Positions 44,841-53,784 of a DNA stretch of 64,000 nucleotides are shown piece after piece. The notes under the pieces are model-generated. The model was given only the letters and a program-made list of their open reading frames with translations. It had not been told where the DNA came from and did not search any database. Each line of letters starts with the position of its first letter. Position 1 is the stretch's first letter. The stretch is from Fictibacillus sp. b24 (lineage in GTDB: Bacteria; Bacillota; Bacilli; Bacillales; Fictibacillaceae): assembly GCF_030348825.1 (NCBI RefSeq), contig NZ_JAUCES010000005.1, positions 992,001 to 1,056,000 of the forward strand. The letters are read 5' to 3'. The position numbers and the translations under genes are program-made.

Positions 44841-46160
44841 ATGAATGCTGTAGTATTAGCCGTAGCAGTAATGCTAGTACTTAGCCTTTTGCGTATACAT
44901 GTTGTAGTAGCCTTGCTTGTAGGTGCCTTAACAGGCGGAGTTTTAGCAGGGATGGGCTTAACAGAAACAATTACGGTATTTACTGAAGGGCTAGGATCGA
45001 ATGCAGTGATTGCATTAAGCTATGCGTTATTAGGAAGTTTTGCAGTTGCATTATCTCGAACAGGACTTCCTAAATTGATGGTGAACAAAGCCATCGCTCT
45101 TGTTGGAAAAGAAGGAGAAACAAGAAAGAAATCATTGTCTAAAGTTATTATATTATTTGTTATTTTAATGATTTCTTCTTTTTCACAAAATTTGATTCCC
45201 GTTCATATTGCAATCATCCCAATCTTTATACCGCCACTTTTACATGTATTAAATGAACTGCAGCTCGACCGCAGACTAGTAGCGACGGTCATAACTTTTG
45301 GCCTAATTACGCCTTACATGTGGTTCCCAGTAGGATTCGGTGGAATCTTCCATGAGATTCTTCAAACAAATATGAAAGACAGCGGATTAACCGTAAAAAT
45401 GGATCAAATCCCGACAGCGATGACGATTCCTTCTTTAGGAATGATCGTGGGTTTATTGATCGCCGTATTTATTACGTATCGTAAACCGCGCAAATATGAA
45501 AATAAAACGATCGGTGTTTCAAGTGATAATGAAGTGAAGTACACGACTCGCTCAATCATTGTAGCTGTTTTATCCATTGCTGCAACATTGGTTGTGCAGC
45601 TTCAAACAGACTCTATGATCTTTGGTGCACTATCAGGAATAATCGTTCTGTATTTCAGCGGTCAGCTAAAATTAAATGCTTCAGATACCATTTTAACTGA
45701 AGGTATGAAAATGATGTCTTACATCGGTTTTGTTATGATTTCAGCAGCTGGTTTTGCAGCGGTAATGCGTGAGACAGGTGAAGTCGAAACCTTAGTAAAA
45801 GACAGTGCTGCATTAATCGGAAACTCTACAGCACTAGGTGTTCTGCTTATGTTAGTGATTGGCTTGCTCGTAACGATGGGAATTGGTTCATCGTTCTCGA
45901 CCATTCCGATTATAACAACAATTTTCGTTCCGTTAGCTGGAGAATTAGGATTAAGTGTTATGGCAACTATTGCGCTGATCGGTACAGCAGCTGCATTAGG
46001 GGATGCGGGTTCTCCTGCTTCAGACAGTACACTCGGACCAACTTCTGGTCTGAACGTAGACAATCAGCATAATCACATCTGGGACACATGTGTTCCGACG
46101 TTCTTGCACTACAACTTGCCATTAATCGCGTTCGGATTTATTGCCGCGATGGTATTATAG
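44841..46160 (+). CDS. yuiF: YuiF, GntP/NhaC-like membrane transporter (putative histidine permease)
   Basis: 439 residues, about 11 membrane helices; Na+/H+ antiporter-superfamily look with SFSQNLIPVHIAIIPIFIPPL, MGIGSSFSTIPIITTIFVPLAG and GDAGSPASDSTLGPTSGLN. B. subtilis YuiF is annotated as a putative histidine permease of this superfamily. Ribosome binding site TTAAGGAGGAAACAAA. Tight repression is likely from the palindrome on its promoter. Substrate is inferred only by relation. Confidence 0.85.
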   Translation: MNAVVLAVAVMLVLSLLRIHVVVALLVGALTGGVLAGMGLTETITVFTEGLGSNAVIALSYALLGSFAVALSRTGLPKLMVNKAIALVGKEGETRKKSLSKVIILFVILMISSFSQNLIPVHIAIIPIFIPPLLHVLNELQLDRRLVATVITFGLITPYMWFPVGFGGIFHEILQTNMKDSGLTVKMDQIPTAMTIPSLGMIVGLLIAVFITYRKPRKYENKTIGVSSDNEVKYTTRSIIVAVLSIAATLVVQLQTDSMIFGALSGIIVLYFSGQLKLNASDTILTEGMKMMSYIGFVMISAAGFAAVMRETGEVETLVKDSAALIGNSTALGVLLMLVIGLLVTMGIGSSFSTIPIITTIFVPLAGELGLSVMATIALIGTAAALGDAGSPASDSTLGPTSGLNVDNQHNHIWDTCVPTFLHYNLPLIAFGFIAAMVL

Positions 46161-46170
46161 CTTGAAAACT

Positions 46171-46217
46171 TGAGGTTTGATTCAAAAGATACAGCTTTTG
46201 AGTCGGGCCTCTTTCTA
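46171..46217 (+). terminator. yuiF intrinsic terminator
   Basis: GAGG-GA-TCAAAAG / CTTTTGAGTC-CCTC stem followed by TTTCTATTT. Confidence 0.7.
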
Positions 46218-46317
46218 TTTGTTGGATGAATTAGGAGGGAGATAATGCTAATTCGATGTGTGTGTTTGGGGAAAAAACAAATGAAAGATAGCGTCCGCAT
46301 GGAAAGAACACAAATTA

Positions 46318-46412
46318 ATAAATCCACGTTAAATTGAATAATTCCACAATAAATCAAATATAACCACATTAATTTGAATAATTCCACGTTATTTTAAAAA
46401 TATCCACGTTAG
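46318..46412. repeat. Helically phased array, 20-bp period (5 units)
   Basis: CCAC cores start at 46324, 46344, 46364, 46384 and 46404, exactly 20 bp apart, in contexts such as AATAATTCCACGTTATTTTA and AATAAATCCACGTTAAATTG. Intervening bases vary but stay A/T-rich. It fills the gap between the yuiF terminator and the following small gene. Confidence 0.85.
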
Positions 46413-46488
46413 GACCAATTTAACTTTATTTGTTGTCATCAATTTTTTCTGCAAAAATACACATCCTATCTGTAAGGAGGGAATATCG

Positions 46489-46638
46489 ATGACAAAACGC
46501 AAACATTCTTGGAACGCGGCTGCAAAGAACAATTCAACACCGACAGAAAGTATGACAAACGTTGAGTTTTCTGATGAAAAATTCTCAGACGAAATTCCGA
46601 AAAGAGATACTCAAAGCCCAAAATCAAAAGGAAAATAA
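46489..46638 (+). CDS. Small basic/acidic hydrophilic protein
   Basis: 49 residues, below usual cut-offs. ATG 46489 has the strong site TAAGGAGGGAATATCG. Basic start (MTKRKHSWNAAAKNN), a TPTESMTNVEFSDEKFSDE middle and Lys/Ser tail, no membrane helix. Composition recalls small acid-soluble spore proteins of the minor classes, but I cannot assign a family. Strong terminator follows. Confidence 0.7.
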   Translation: MTKRKHSWNAAAKNNSTPTESMTNVEFSDEKFSDEIPKRDTQSPKSKGK

Positions 46639-46640
46639 AA

Positions 46641-46685
46641 GAAGCTGGCTCCTCAAAAAGAAGAGGAGTCAGCTTTTGTGTTTTT
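46641..46685. terminator. Bidirectional terminator
   Basis: AAGCTGGCTCCTC / GAGGAGTCAGCTT, T tract after and A tract before, at the end of the convergent capA-like gene. Confidence 0.9.
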
Positions 46686-47844
46686 ATTCAAAAAAGGTTA
46701 ATTCCGGCATCCACTGTTTCATGTGTGCTTTGATCTCTTCATACGATTTTTTCATAGCAGGAAGATTCTTCATCGGATGAATTACAAAAGGACGATCTAC
46801 ATATGTCGGCAGAAATTTTGGATCTGTTAAATTAATGCTCGTTTCAACCCCCTTTTGATGCTTCGTAACAGTAAGCTGAACAATCCCGCCAATGTCTTTA
46901 TAATCACGTCGTTGACCAGATAAGAAGTTCCCTAAAGAATAGGCGACAAACGTTTTGCTGCCGTCGCTTGCTGTCTCCCATTTTACGGGTTGAAGTACAT
47001 GAGGATGGTGTCCGATGATAATGTCACCACCTGCTTCAGTTACCACTTTTACGATTTCCTTTTGAAAATCATTTGGCAATCTTTCATACTCATTTCCAAA
47101 ATGTAAAGATACAACATTGACGTCGGACAGTTTTTTAGCCTCAGCAATATCACGTTTGATGCGCTCAACTTCAATCAAGTTAACAAGGTGATCTTTCCCT
47201 GTAGGTACGGGTATTCCGTTCGTTCCATATGTATAGCTTAAAAAAGAAACCGTAATGTCATTCTTTTTTATCAGTCGAATATTCTGCCTGTCCTGATCAT
47301 TTAGATAAGCCCCGGTGTACTCCACATCTATTTGGTTCCAATAGTTCAGTGCACTCACGATTACTTTCTCCCCGCGATCAAGCGTATGATTATTGGCTAG
47401 CGTAACAAGATCCACCCCATTCGCTTTTAACGCGTCTCCAACTTCATGAGGAGAATTAAATGATGGATAGGAAGAAAGACCAAGCTGTGTTCCGCCTATC
47501 ATTGTTTCTTGATTAGCCATTGTAATATCAGGCTGTGATAAATAGGGCTTAACGGGGAGAAAGTTACGATTGAAATCATATCCAGAAGCTGTTTTGGCGC
47601 TATTATAAACCGTATCATGAATTAAAATGTCGCCTACTGCTCCAAGAGTCAAACTTGTCGTTTTTTCTACAGGCTCTTGCACGATTGGTTCCGTCTTTAT
47701 CTCTTTTGGTAACTCAGCATTTTCTTGTTTGAGCTCCTTTTTTTCTTCAACAGTCTTTAAATCTGCGTTATGATACATATATATAAGTACAATTGTCGAA
47801 AAGAAAACGATTACAATTCCTGCAAACCACCATAGTCGTTTCAA
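46684..47844 (-). CDS. CapA-family protein (poly-gamma-glutamate synthesis-like)
   Basis: 386 residues from TTG 47844 after GAAGGGGGAATCGTA. N-terminal anchor (RLWWFAGIVIVFFSTIVLIYMY) then a CapA/PGA_cap metallophosphoesterase-like domain: GAVGDILIHD, MANQETMIGG, LANNHTLDRGE, HFGNEYERLP and IIGHHPHVLQPV with its metal-binding His/Asp residues. Outside the membrane. No capBC beside it, so it is a stand-alone CapA-like hydrolase rather than a capsule operon member. Confidence 0.88.
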   Translation of the reverse strand: MKRLWWFAGIVIVFFSTIVLIYMYHNADLKTVEEKKELKQENAELPKEIKTEPIVQEPVEKTTSLTLGAVGDILIHDTVYNSAKTASGYDFNRNFLPVKPYLSQPDITMANQETMIGGTQLGLSSYPSFNSPHEVGDALKANGVDLVTLANNHTLDRGEKVIVSALNYWNQIDVEYTGAYLNDQDRQNIRLIKKNDITVSFLSYTYGTNGIPVPTGKDHLVNLIEVERIKRDIAEAKKLSDVNVVSLHFGNEYERLPNDFQKEIVKVVTEAGGDIIIGHHPHVLQPVKWETASDGSKTFVAYSLGNFLSGQRRDYKDIGGIVQLTVTKHQKGVETSINLTDPKFLPTYVDRPFVIHPMKNLPAMKKSYEEIKAHMKQWMPELTFFE

Positions 47845-47913
47845 TACGATTCCCCCTTCTTCTCTATCATAATGGAAAAAGAGGGCATATGTATATGTCG
47901 AATTACTCAGTAT

Positions 47914-47927
47914 TGAAAACGGTTCCA
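47914..47927 (+). promoter_or_regulatory. cre-like site before kynU
   Basis: TGAAAACGGTTCCA matches the CcpA consensus TGWAANCGNTNWCA at all but one place. It lies 29 bases before the kynU start, where binding would block transcription. Confidence 0.6.
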
Positions 47928-47955
47928 ATCATGACATTCAGGAGGAAAGTACAAA

Positions 47956-49227
47956 ATGAGACAAATTACAGCAGAAACAGTAGAACTTTTAGACCGCAAT
48001 GACGAACTGGCTTCCTTTAAAAATGAGTTTTACGTAAAAAATGATTCTATTTATCTAGATGGCAACTCTTTAGGGCTTCTTTCTAAGCGTGCAGAACAAT
48101 CATTATTTGATGTTTTAAATGATTGGAAAGAGCATGGAATCGATGGATGGATGGGTGGAAAATATCCTTGGTTCACATTGAGCGAGCAGTTAGCTGAAAA
48201 ACTCTCTGTACTTGTAGGAGCAGAAGCTCAAGAAGTAATTGTTACAGGATCAACGACAGTGAACCTTCATCAGTTGGTAGCTACCTTTTTTGAACCGCAA
48301 GAAGGGAAAACGAAAATACTCGCAGACGAACTGACATTCCCTTCAGATATCTATGGCTTGCAAAGTCAGTTAAAATTAAAAGGCTTAAATCCTGATACTG
48401 AATTGATTCAGGTTAAAAGCAAGAACGGTTTAATACTTGATGAAGAAGACATTATAGAAATGATGACAGATGATATCGCGCTCATTCTTTTACCATCTGT
48501 TCTTTATAGAAGCGGTCAGCTGCTCGATATTGAGCGATTAACGAAAGAAGCGCACAAACGGAACATACCGATTGGATTTGATCTATGTCACTCAATCGGA
48601 GCTCTTCCGCATGAATTAAGTAAATGGAATGTTGATTTTGCGTTTTGGTGCAACTATAAATACGTAAATGCTGGTCCAGGTGGAGTTGGCGGACTATATG
48701 TGAACAAAAAGCATTTTTCAAAAACTCCTGGTCTGTCCGGCTGGTTCGGCAGCAAGAAAGAAACCCAATTCGATATGGACCACCATTTTGATGCGGAAAA
48801 TTCTGCAGGAGGCTACCAAATCGGTACGCCTCATATGCTAAGCACCGCACCGCTAATCGGCTCATTGTCTATCTTTGAAGAAGCGAAAATCGAAAGAATC
48901 CGCAGCAAATCTTTAAAGTTGACTACCCTTTTGATGGATTTATTAAATCAAGAACTTGAAAATGAGTTTAAAATCGTTAACCCGCTTGACGATAAGAGAC
49001 GCGGGGGGCATGTAGCCCTCATGCACAGTGACGCAGCTCGAATCTGCAAGGCGTTAAAAGATAATGGCATTGTTCCAGACTTTAGAGCTCCTAACATTAT
49101 TCGTTTAGCACCTGTAGCACTTTACAATTCTTTTGAAGATGTATTTAAAGCTGTAGAAATTTTGAGCAAGATTATGAAAAATCGCGAATATGAAAAGTAT
49201 GAAAACAAGAGGGAAGTTATTGCTTAA
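47956..49227 (+). CDS. kynU: Kynureninase
   Basis: 423 residues. PLP enzyme splitting kynurenine to anthranilate and alanine. [10 protein letters not shown] start, [24 protein letters not shown] and the PLP lysine in [16 protein letters not shown], then [16 protein letters not shown] 47956 follows AGGAGGAAAGTACAAA. kynB follows 12 bases later. Together they would turn N-formylkynurenine into anthranilate. Confidence 0.96.
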   Translation: MRQITAETVELLDRNDELASFKNEFYVKNDSIYLDGNSLGLLSKRAEQSLFDVLNDWKEHGIDGWMGGKYPWFTLSEQLAEKLSVLVGAEAQEVIVTGSTTVNLHQLVATFFEPQEGKTKILADELTFPSDIYGLQSQLKLKGLNPDTELIQVKSKNGLILDEEDIIEMMTDDIALILLPSVLYRSGQLLDIERLTKEAHKRNIPIGFDLCHSIGALPHELSKWNVDFAFWCNYKYVNAGPGGVGGLYVNKKHFSKTPGLSGWFGSKKETQFDMDHHFDAENSAGGYQIGTPHMLSTAPLIGSLSIFEEAKIERIRSKSLKLTTLLMDLLNQELENEFKIVNPLDDKRRGGHVALMHSDAARICKALKDNGIVPDFRAPNIIRLAPVALYNSFEDVFKAVEILSKIMKNREYEKYENKREVIA

Positions 49228-49239
49228 GGAGAGATACAA

Positions 49240-49866
49240 GTGAAGCTATTCGATATTTCGATGCCCCTTTATAACGGAGTTCCAGGGTGGCCAGGTGACA
49301 CTCCGTATTCATTTGATCTTGCTTGGACAAAAGAACAATCTGGGTCTGTGAATGTCGGGAAAGTGGAAATGAGTACACATACAGGTACACATGTTGATGC
49401 TCCCTTTCATTTTGATAATGACGGGGAAAAAGTGATTGGATTGCCCCTGGAATTATATATTGGACGAACATTTGTCATGGATGTTACCAATGTTAAGGAA
49501 ATTACACTAGAACTTATAAAAGACAAATTGCCAAACGGCACGAAACGAGTTCTTTTCAAAACAAATTGCTGGCAAGATCGAACGGTGTTTCCGGAACAAA
49601 TCGTTCCCGTTTCATCTGAAGCTGTACCCTATTTAAAGAATATCGGTGTTGGGCTCCTCGGTGTTGATATGCCTTCGGTTGATCCATTGGACAGTAAAGA
49701 GTTGAGCGCACATCACGCTCTTTATGAACATAACATTCATATTTTAGAAGGATTAGTGCTTGATCAGGTACCTCAGGGGGAGTACGAGTTAATCGCTCTG
49801 CCGCTGCCTCTTCAGGATGCTGACGGAAGCCCAGTTCGAGCCGTACTTAAAGAATTGTCCAAATAA
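49240..49866 (+). CDS. kynB: Kynurenine formamidase (arylformamidase)
   Basis: 208 residues, GTG start after AAGGAGAGATACAA. Cyclase/KynB-type metal-dependent hydrolase that removes formate from N-formylkynurenine. DISMPLYNGVPGWPGD, metal site HTGTHVDAPFHF and GVDMPSVDPLDSKELSAHHAL are characteristic. Operon with kynU. The first enzyme, tryptophan 2,3-dioxygenase (kynA), is not encoded next to it. Confidence 0.94.
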   Translation: MKLFDISMPLYNGVPGWPGDTPYSFDLAWTKEQSGSVNVGKVEMSTHTGTHVDAPFHFDNDGEKVIGLPLELYIGRTFVMDVTNVKEITLELIKDKLPNGTKRVLFKTNCWQDRTVFPEQIVPVSSEAVPYLKNIGVGLLGVDMPSVDPLDSKELSAHHALYEHNIHILEGLVLDQVPQGEYELIALPLPLQDADGSPVRAVLKELSK

Positions 49867-49880
49867 ATAAACAAACATTG

Positions 49881-49920
49881 TAAGAAACAAACACCATAAG
49901 CTGTGTTTGTTTCTTCTTTT
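49881..49920 (+). terminator. kynUB intrinsic terminator
   Basis: AAGAAACAAACAC / GTGTTTGTTTCTT with CATAAGCT loop, then CTTTTG. Confidence 0.9.
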
Positions 49921-49984
49921 GCCTCTTATTTAAAGGCTGTTTATAAATGACTGTTCCTTGTATTCATAGATGCTTTTAACTGTG

Positions 49985-50332
49985 GTTGATCTCCGTTTCA
50001 GGTGCTTCGCTTTCCGCGGGGCAGGCGGTGAGCCACATTCGGACGTTTCACTCTTAAGTGTCTCGCCTGCCCGCCTGTCCCGCAGGAGTCTTGCACCTTA
50101 CACTACAATCAACTTGTCAAAGAAGCGAATGAACCAAAAGATTAGAAAGCAACAATGTGCCATTAGGAGCAGTGGCTAGCCCCTCGAGGTTAAAAGCTAA
50201 TTGTCCCAGAAGCAAAATACGCCTTCCTAGCACAATCATCTTTTGCTTGTCGGGGCTGAACGAGCCACTTCCACTTTTCGGACTGCCCGCCTGTCCCGCA
50301 GAAGTCTCCCACCTTGCACTCCAATCAACTTA
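49985..50332 (-). repeat. Dispersed palindromic repeats, copy R8 plus partial R8b (filled module)
   Basis: R8 (49985-50114) is a basic copy, GTTGATCTCCGTTTCAGG to CACTACAATCAACTT. After a 46-base flank (AGAAAGCAACAATG) R8b (50161-50332) has only the right part: the 99-bp inner hairpin module AGTGGCT (50171) to AGCCACT (50269), then CACTTTTCGGACTGCCCGCC and CCAATCAACTT. The left GTTGATT end is missing, so R8b is truncated. Confidence 0.92.
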
Positions 50333-50354
50333 GCAAAGGGAGAGTTGGTATTAA

Positions 50355-50412
50355 ATGCTAGCCACATTCCTTTAAAAAGCCTTTCCTAAAATGATGGCCA
50401 GCTTTTTTGAGA
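50355..50412 (+). terminator. Possible terminator-like hairpin
   Basis: GCTAGCCACAT / ATGATGGCCAGC imperfect arms followed by TTTTTTGAG, with no gene just upstream. Weak. Confidence 0.4.
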
Positions 50413-50464
50413 TTTTATCTATTGTTCCTTATAATAGGTAAGAGAGATTTATTGGAGGCAAGCC

Positions 50465-50770
50465 ATGTACAAGTATGGATTTACGAATTATTTTAAAGGA
50501 AACTTACAATTTACGGGTTATGATGTGGTGCAGGTTGGGCCGTGGACAAATGTATATATATCGTTTGAGATAAACAATGTTGAAATTTTTCCTGAAGGAC
50601 TAAGTGAACCAAGTGCGTTAGCTGTTTACAACGAAGAGGGTGAACTACAAGAGATTATTGCCCACGATGAAGGCGTTGATTGTGAATATAAGTTCACGGA
50701 TAAAGAAAAAGAACAGATAACAAACTATTTGTTAGAAGTTGATCTGAAACACGGAATCGAAAAGGAGTGA
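50465..50770 (+). CDS. Hypothetical protein upstream of the YpgR/CvfC-like gene
   Basis: 101 residues, ATG after TTGGAGGCAAGCC. Soluble; MYKYGFTNYFKGNLQFTGYD, a beta-rich middle (VYISFEINNVEIFPEG) and acidic C-terminal helix. I do not recognise the family. Stop TGA at 50768 comes 8 bases before the next start, so it is translationally coupled to the HEAT protein and probably serves the same process. Confidence 0.72.
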   Translation: MYKYGFTNYFKGNLQFTGYDVVQVGPWTNVYISFEINNVEIFPEGLSEPSALAVYNEEGELQEIIAHDEGVDCEYKFTDKEKEQITNYLLEVDLKHGIEKE

Positions 50771-50778
50771 TTGGAAGA

Positions 50779-51909
50779 ATGAAAATTACAGGCATTGAAC
50801 CAACTCCAAGCCCTAATTCAATGAAGATTAATCTGACGGAAACATTACCTGGAACAGAGCGTTACAATTATACAAAAAATGATGCACAAAAAGCTCCTGA
50901 GTTTATTCAAGAAATTCTAAAGGTGGATGGAGTTAAAAGCATCTATCATGTTGCAGATTTTATCGCGCTCGAACGGAACCCGCGCGCTAAGTGGGAAGAT
51001 GTTCTTTCGGGAGTTAGAAAAGTGTTTGGTCAGGAAGAAGATTCAGACACATTAGATCAAGAAACTCAAAAAGAAGATGAAATTACTGAAATTACAGTCC
51101 TCGTTCAAATGTTCAGAGGTCTTCCGATGCAGATCAAACTTAGAACGGAGCAAGAGGAAAGACGTGTTGGATTACCTGAACGTTTTGCAAAAGTAGCCCT
51201 TGAGGCCCAAGATTCTTCAGACAATCTTGTAATGGAACGTCAATGGGAAGAACAAGGAGTTCGCTATGGAACTTTCGAACAAGTAGGAAATGAGGTAGCT
51301 GAAGAGCTGTCAGCCGTCTATCCTCAAGAACGTTTGGAGCAGTTAGTTAAACAAGCTTACATCTCTAATGGAATTCCAGAGGAGGAGACAGCATCCGTTT
51401 CTACTTCAGAAGTGGCAGAAAAGCTTCGCGACACGGACTGGCAGACGCGTTATGCGGCATTAGAGCGAATGAACCCATCGATAGAAGACGTGATGGTTCT
51501 TAAACAAGCACTAAAAGATGAAAAGCCTTCTATTCGTCGTTTGGCTGTTGTCTACTTGGGAATGATTGAAGACGAAGCGGTCCTTCCTCTTTTATACCTA
51601 GCGCTTCAGGATAAAAATGTTTCCGTTAGACGAACGGCTGGAGACGCATTGTCAGACTTAGGTAATCCAAAAGCAATCCCTGTTATGTGTGATGCCTTAT
51701 CTGATAAAAACAAACTGGTAAGGTGGCGGGCAGCTCGTTTTCTATTTGAAGTGGGTGACGAGACTGCACTTCCAGCATTAAAATCCGCTCAGGAAGATCC
51801 AGAATTTGAAGTGGCTCTTCAAGTTAAAATTGCAATTGAACGTATTCAAAGCGGAGAAGAAGCAGCCGGTACCGTATGGCAGCAGATGACGAAAAGCCGT
51901 GAAAAGTAA
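50779..51909 (+). CDS. YpgR / conserved virulence factor C-like HEAT protein
   Basis: 376 residues. N-terminal Nfu-N-like domain (residues 1-90: ITGIEPTPSPNSMKINL, IYHVADFIALERNP), a linker, then HEAT repeats in the C-terminal half (WQTRYAALERMNP, LKDEKPSIRRLAVVYLG, LQDKNVSVRRTAGDALSDLG, LSDKNKLVRWRAARFLFEVG). Layout matches YpgR and staphylococcal CvfC, which affects virulence gene expression by an unclear path. ATG 50779 after AAAGGAGTGATTGGAAGA; GTG 50767 is too close to the site. Confidence 0.85.
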   Translation: MKITGIEPTPSPNSMKINLTETLPGTERYNYTKNDAQKAPEFIQEILKVDGVKSIYHVADFIALERNPRAKWEDVLSGVRKVFGQEEDSDTLDQETQKEDEITEITVLVQMFRGLPMQIKLRTEQEERRVGLPERFAKVALEAQDSSDNLVMERQWEEQGVRYGTFEQVGNEVAEELSAVYPQERLEQLVKQAYISNGIPEEETASVSTSEVAEKLRDTDWQTRYAALERMNPSIEDVMVLKQALKDEKPSIRRLAVVYLGMIEDEAVLPLLYLALQDKNVSVRRTAGDALSDLGNPKAIPVMCDALSDKNKLVRWRAARFLFEVGDETALPALKSAQEDPEFEVALQVKIAIERIQSGEEAAGTVWQQMTKSREK

Positions 51910-51918
51910 AAGATAAAA

Positions 51919-51950
51919 GACCCGCTGAAATGTTTTAGCGGGTCTTATTT
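51919..51950. terminator. Bidirectional terminator
   Basis: AAGACCCGCT / AGCGGGTCTT around GAAATGTTTT, then ATTTTG. Confidence 0.9.
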
Positions 51951-52829
51951 TGTATCATGTTGTATGTTCAAAGATGCATGCTCATTTTGTTCAATAAAAC
52001 GCGTTATCTCATGGCAAATTTCTTGAGGCTTTTCCTCCATTAATAAATGGCCGCATTTTTCATAGACAATTAGTTCAGCATTAGGAAGATCATGCTTTAA
52101 GCGGTATCCCGTTTTTACAGGCATAACTTGATCTTCTTTTCCCCAAATCATGAGAACAGGCTGTTGAATGTCTTTCAGTTCTTGTGAACACATATCGCCC
52201 TCACGATGTCTTAAAAGCCGAATCAAGGAATTGATAAAAGCAGCCTCACTGATCGGCTTTTTATAACTTTCGATCATCTCTTCTGTTACCAGCTTAGTGT
52301 CATGTAAAACAGATAATAAATTTTGCTTCACATCTTTACTTTGTATCCAGCTTCTCATTCCCCACGTAAACAGCGGTAAGTAGGAACATGCAATCAATGA
52401 CCGGCTTGCTCGCTTAACGTATGAACAGCAACCAAGCAATATCAGCTTTTCAATCCGTTTAGGAGAATTTTTGGCAGCATGCATACAAATTTGTCCACCC
52501 ATCGAATGACCAATCAATATCACATCTTGAATATGAAGCTGATCCAAGAAATCAAGAATTAACTGTCCATAGTTCGTCAGTTTATAGATAAAACTAGTGG
52601 ACTTTTCACTTTGCCCAAACCCAGGAAGGTCTAGAGCAATCACTTTGTACTTTTTTGTTAAGTAAGGAAGCAACTGTCTAAAGCTGACCGTGGAGGATAA
52701 AAATCCGTGAACTAGAACAACTACTTTTGCATCCGGATCTTCGTGATCATAATATTCATAATAAATTTGAACGTTGTTAACAGTTAAACGATATCCTGGA
52801 GAATAAATATGCTCTTCATTAACGGCCAT
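51945..52829 (-). CDS. Alpha/beta-fold hydrolase
   Basis: 294 residues. Nucleophile elbow GHSMGG, oxyanion HGFLSS, Asp in WGKEDQVMPV and His in CGHLLMEEKPQEI complete a catalytic triad. ATG 52829 after GGAGGTAGGACAATC is chosen over 52850. Close in build to Bacillus YugF, a lone alpha/beta hydrolase. Substrate unknown; ester or similar bond. Confidence 0.88.
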   Translation of the reverse strand: MAVNEEHIYSPGYRLTVNNVQIYYEYYDHEDPDAKVVVLVHGFLSSTVSFRQLLPYLTKKYKVIALDLPGFGQSEKSTSFIYKLTNYGQLILDFLDQLHIQDVILIGHSMGGQICMHAAKNSPKRIEKLILLGCCSYVKRASRSLIACSYLPLFTWGMRSWIQSKDVKQNLLSVLHDTKLVTEEMIESYKKPISEAAFINSLIRLLRHREGDMCSQELKDIQQPVLMIWGKEDQVMPVKTGYRLKHDLPNAELIVYEKCGHLLMEEKPQEICHEITRFIEQNEHASLNIQHDTK

Positions 52830-52987
52830 GATTGTCCTACCTCCGTACACAGAATTCTATGGATAGTTTCACCAAAGTGGATGAAAGTTACAAGGTGCAA
52901 TAATTTCCTCTTGAAAAACGTCTAACGAATTCTAACGAAATCTCATTAAAAAATCTTGTCTTTGCAGTCTTTGTTGTTCTTGAACGT

Positions 52988-53345
52988 GGTTGATTTCCGC
53001 TCCAGGATGCTCGCTTTCCGCGGGGCAGGCGGTGAGCCACATTCGTACGTTTCACTCTTAAGTGTCTCACCTGACCGCCAGTCCCGCAGGAGTCTCGCAT
53101 CCTTCCGCTCCAATCAACTTATCTAAGAGGTACCAAACAAAATGCCTCTTAAGCGACAATGTTTTAGTATGCTGCTTTGTTGCTTTTAAAGTGATTGATT
53201 TCAGCTCTATGGTTCACTCTTTCCGCGATGTGTGCGTTGAGCCTTCTTGAATTCGTAAAGATAGACATTCAAGTACTTGTTCCTGCGTCTTCGATTTATG
53301 TTACCGAAACGTCATTCATCATTATAGGCGTTAAGTGATGTGCAA
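52988..53345 (-). repeat. Dispersed palindromic repeat R9 and decayed neighbour R9b
   Basis: R9 (52988-53120) is a basic minus-oriented copy, GGTTGATTTCCGCTCCAGG to CGCTCCAATCAACTT. R9b starts near 53192 (GTGATTGATTTCAGC, TCTTTCCGCGATG) and carries TTCCTGCGTC...ATGTTACCG, a worn copy of the segment also present in R2, but its right end is lost. Left flank TTTGTTGCTTTT repeats the outer arm. The rest of the gap to 53526 shows no gene. Confidence 0.85.
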
Positions 53346-53526
53346 CCTGGGCAAAAAGTACAATATTATTTTTCGAATTAATCAAATAATGTTTTCGAAA
53401 TTGTTTCTAAACGCTTGTCTGCTCTTATCTATTCAAAATTTGTGCGTTTGTCTCTATTCCTCTTTACCCACTTCGTACATATTTTAATAAGGAGTAAGAA
53501 CGCATAAAGATGAAGGAGGTAGCAGG

Positions 53527-53685
53527 ATGGCATTTCCATATTATCCTTACTATTATCCATATGCATATGGTGCATATGGCGGCTATGGCGGCTATGGTTA
53601 CGGTTGGATCTGGGCTGTAATAATAATCTTGTTTATTCTCATATTAATTTTCGGTGGCTGGTGGTGGTGGAACACTAGAGACTAA
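53527..53685 (+). CDS. YjcZ-like small spore membrane protein
   Basis: 52 residues, below cut-off length. ATG 53527 after GAAGGAGGTAGCAGG. Tyr/Gly-rich head (FPYYPYYYPYAYGAYGGYGG) followed by a hydrophobic helix (WIWAVIIILFILILIF) and aromatic GGWWWWN. The layout fits the YjcZ/SscA-type tiny sporulation proteins, where a Gly/Tyr head precedes a single membrane helix. Good terminator. Confidence 0.78.
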   Translation: MAFPYYPYYYPYAYGAYGGYGGYGYGWIWAVIIILFILILIFGGWWWWNTRD

Positions 53686-53727
53686 AAAAAAGGGGCTTGG
53701 AGGTAGGGTCTTCAGGCCTTTTTTTGC
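53684..53727 (+). terminator. Terminator after the YjcZ-like gene
   Basis: AAAAAAAGG / CCTTTTTTT arms around a longer loop. Confidence 0.7.
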
Positions 53728-53784
53728 TTGAGTATGAATGAATTGTTATGCGGGGATAATGAAAGAAAAAAATGGAGAGATGTT

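Noticed and set aside
46684-47844. A poly-gamma-glutamate capsule operon
   Set aside because: Only a CapA-like gene is present; capB and capC partners are absent on both sides.
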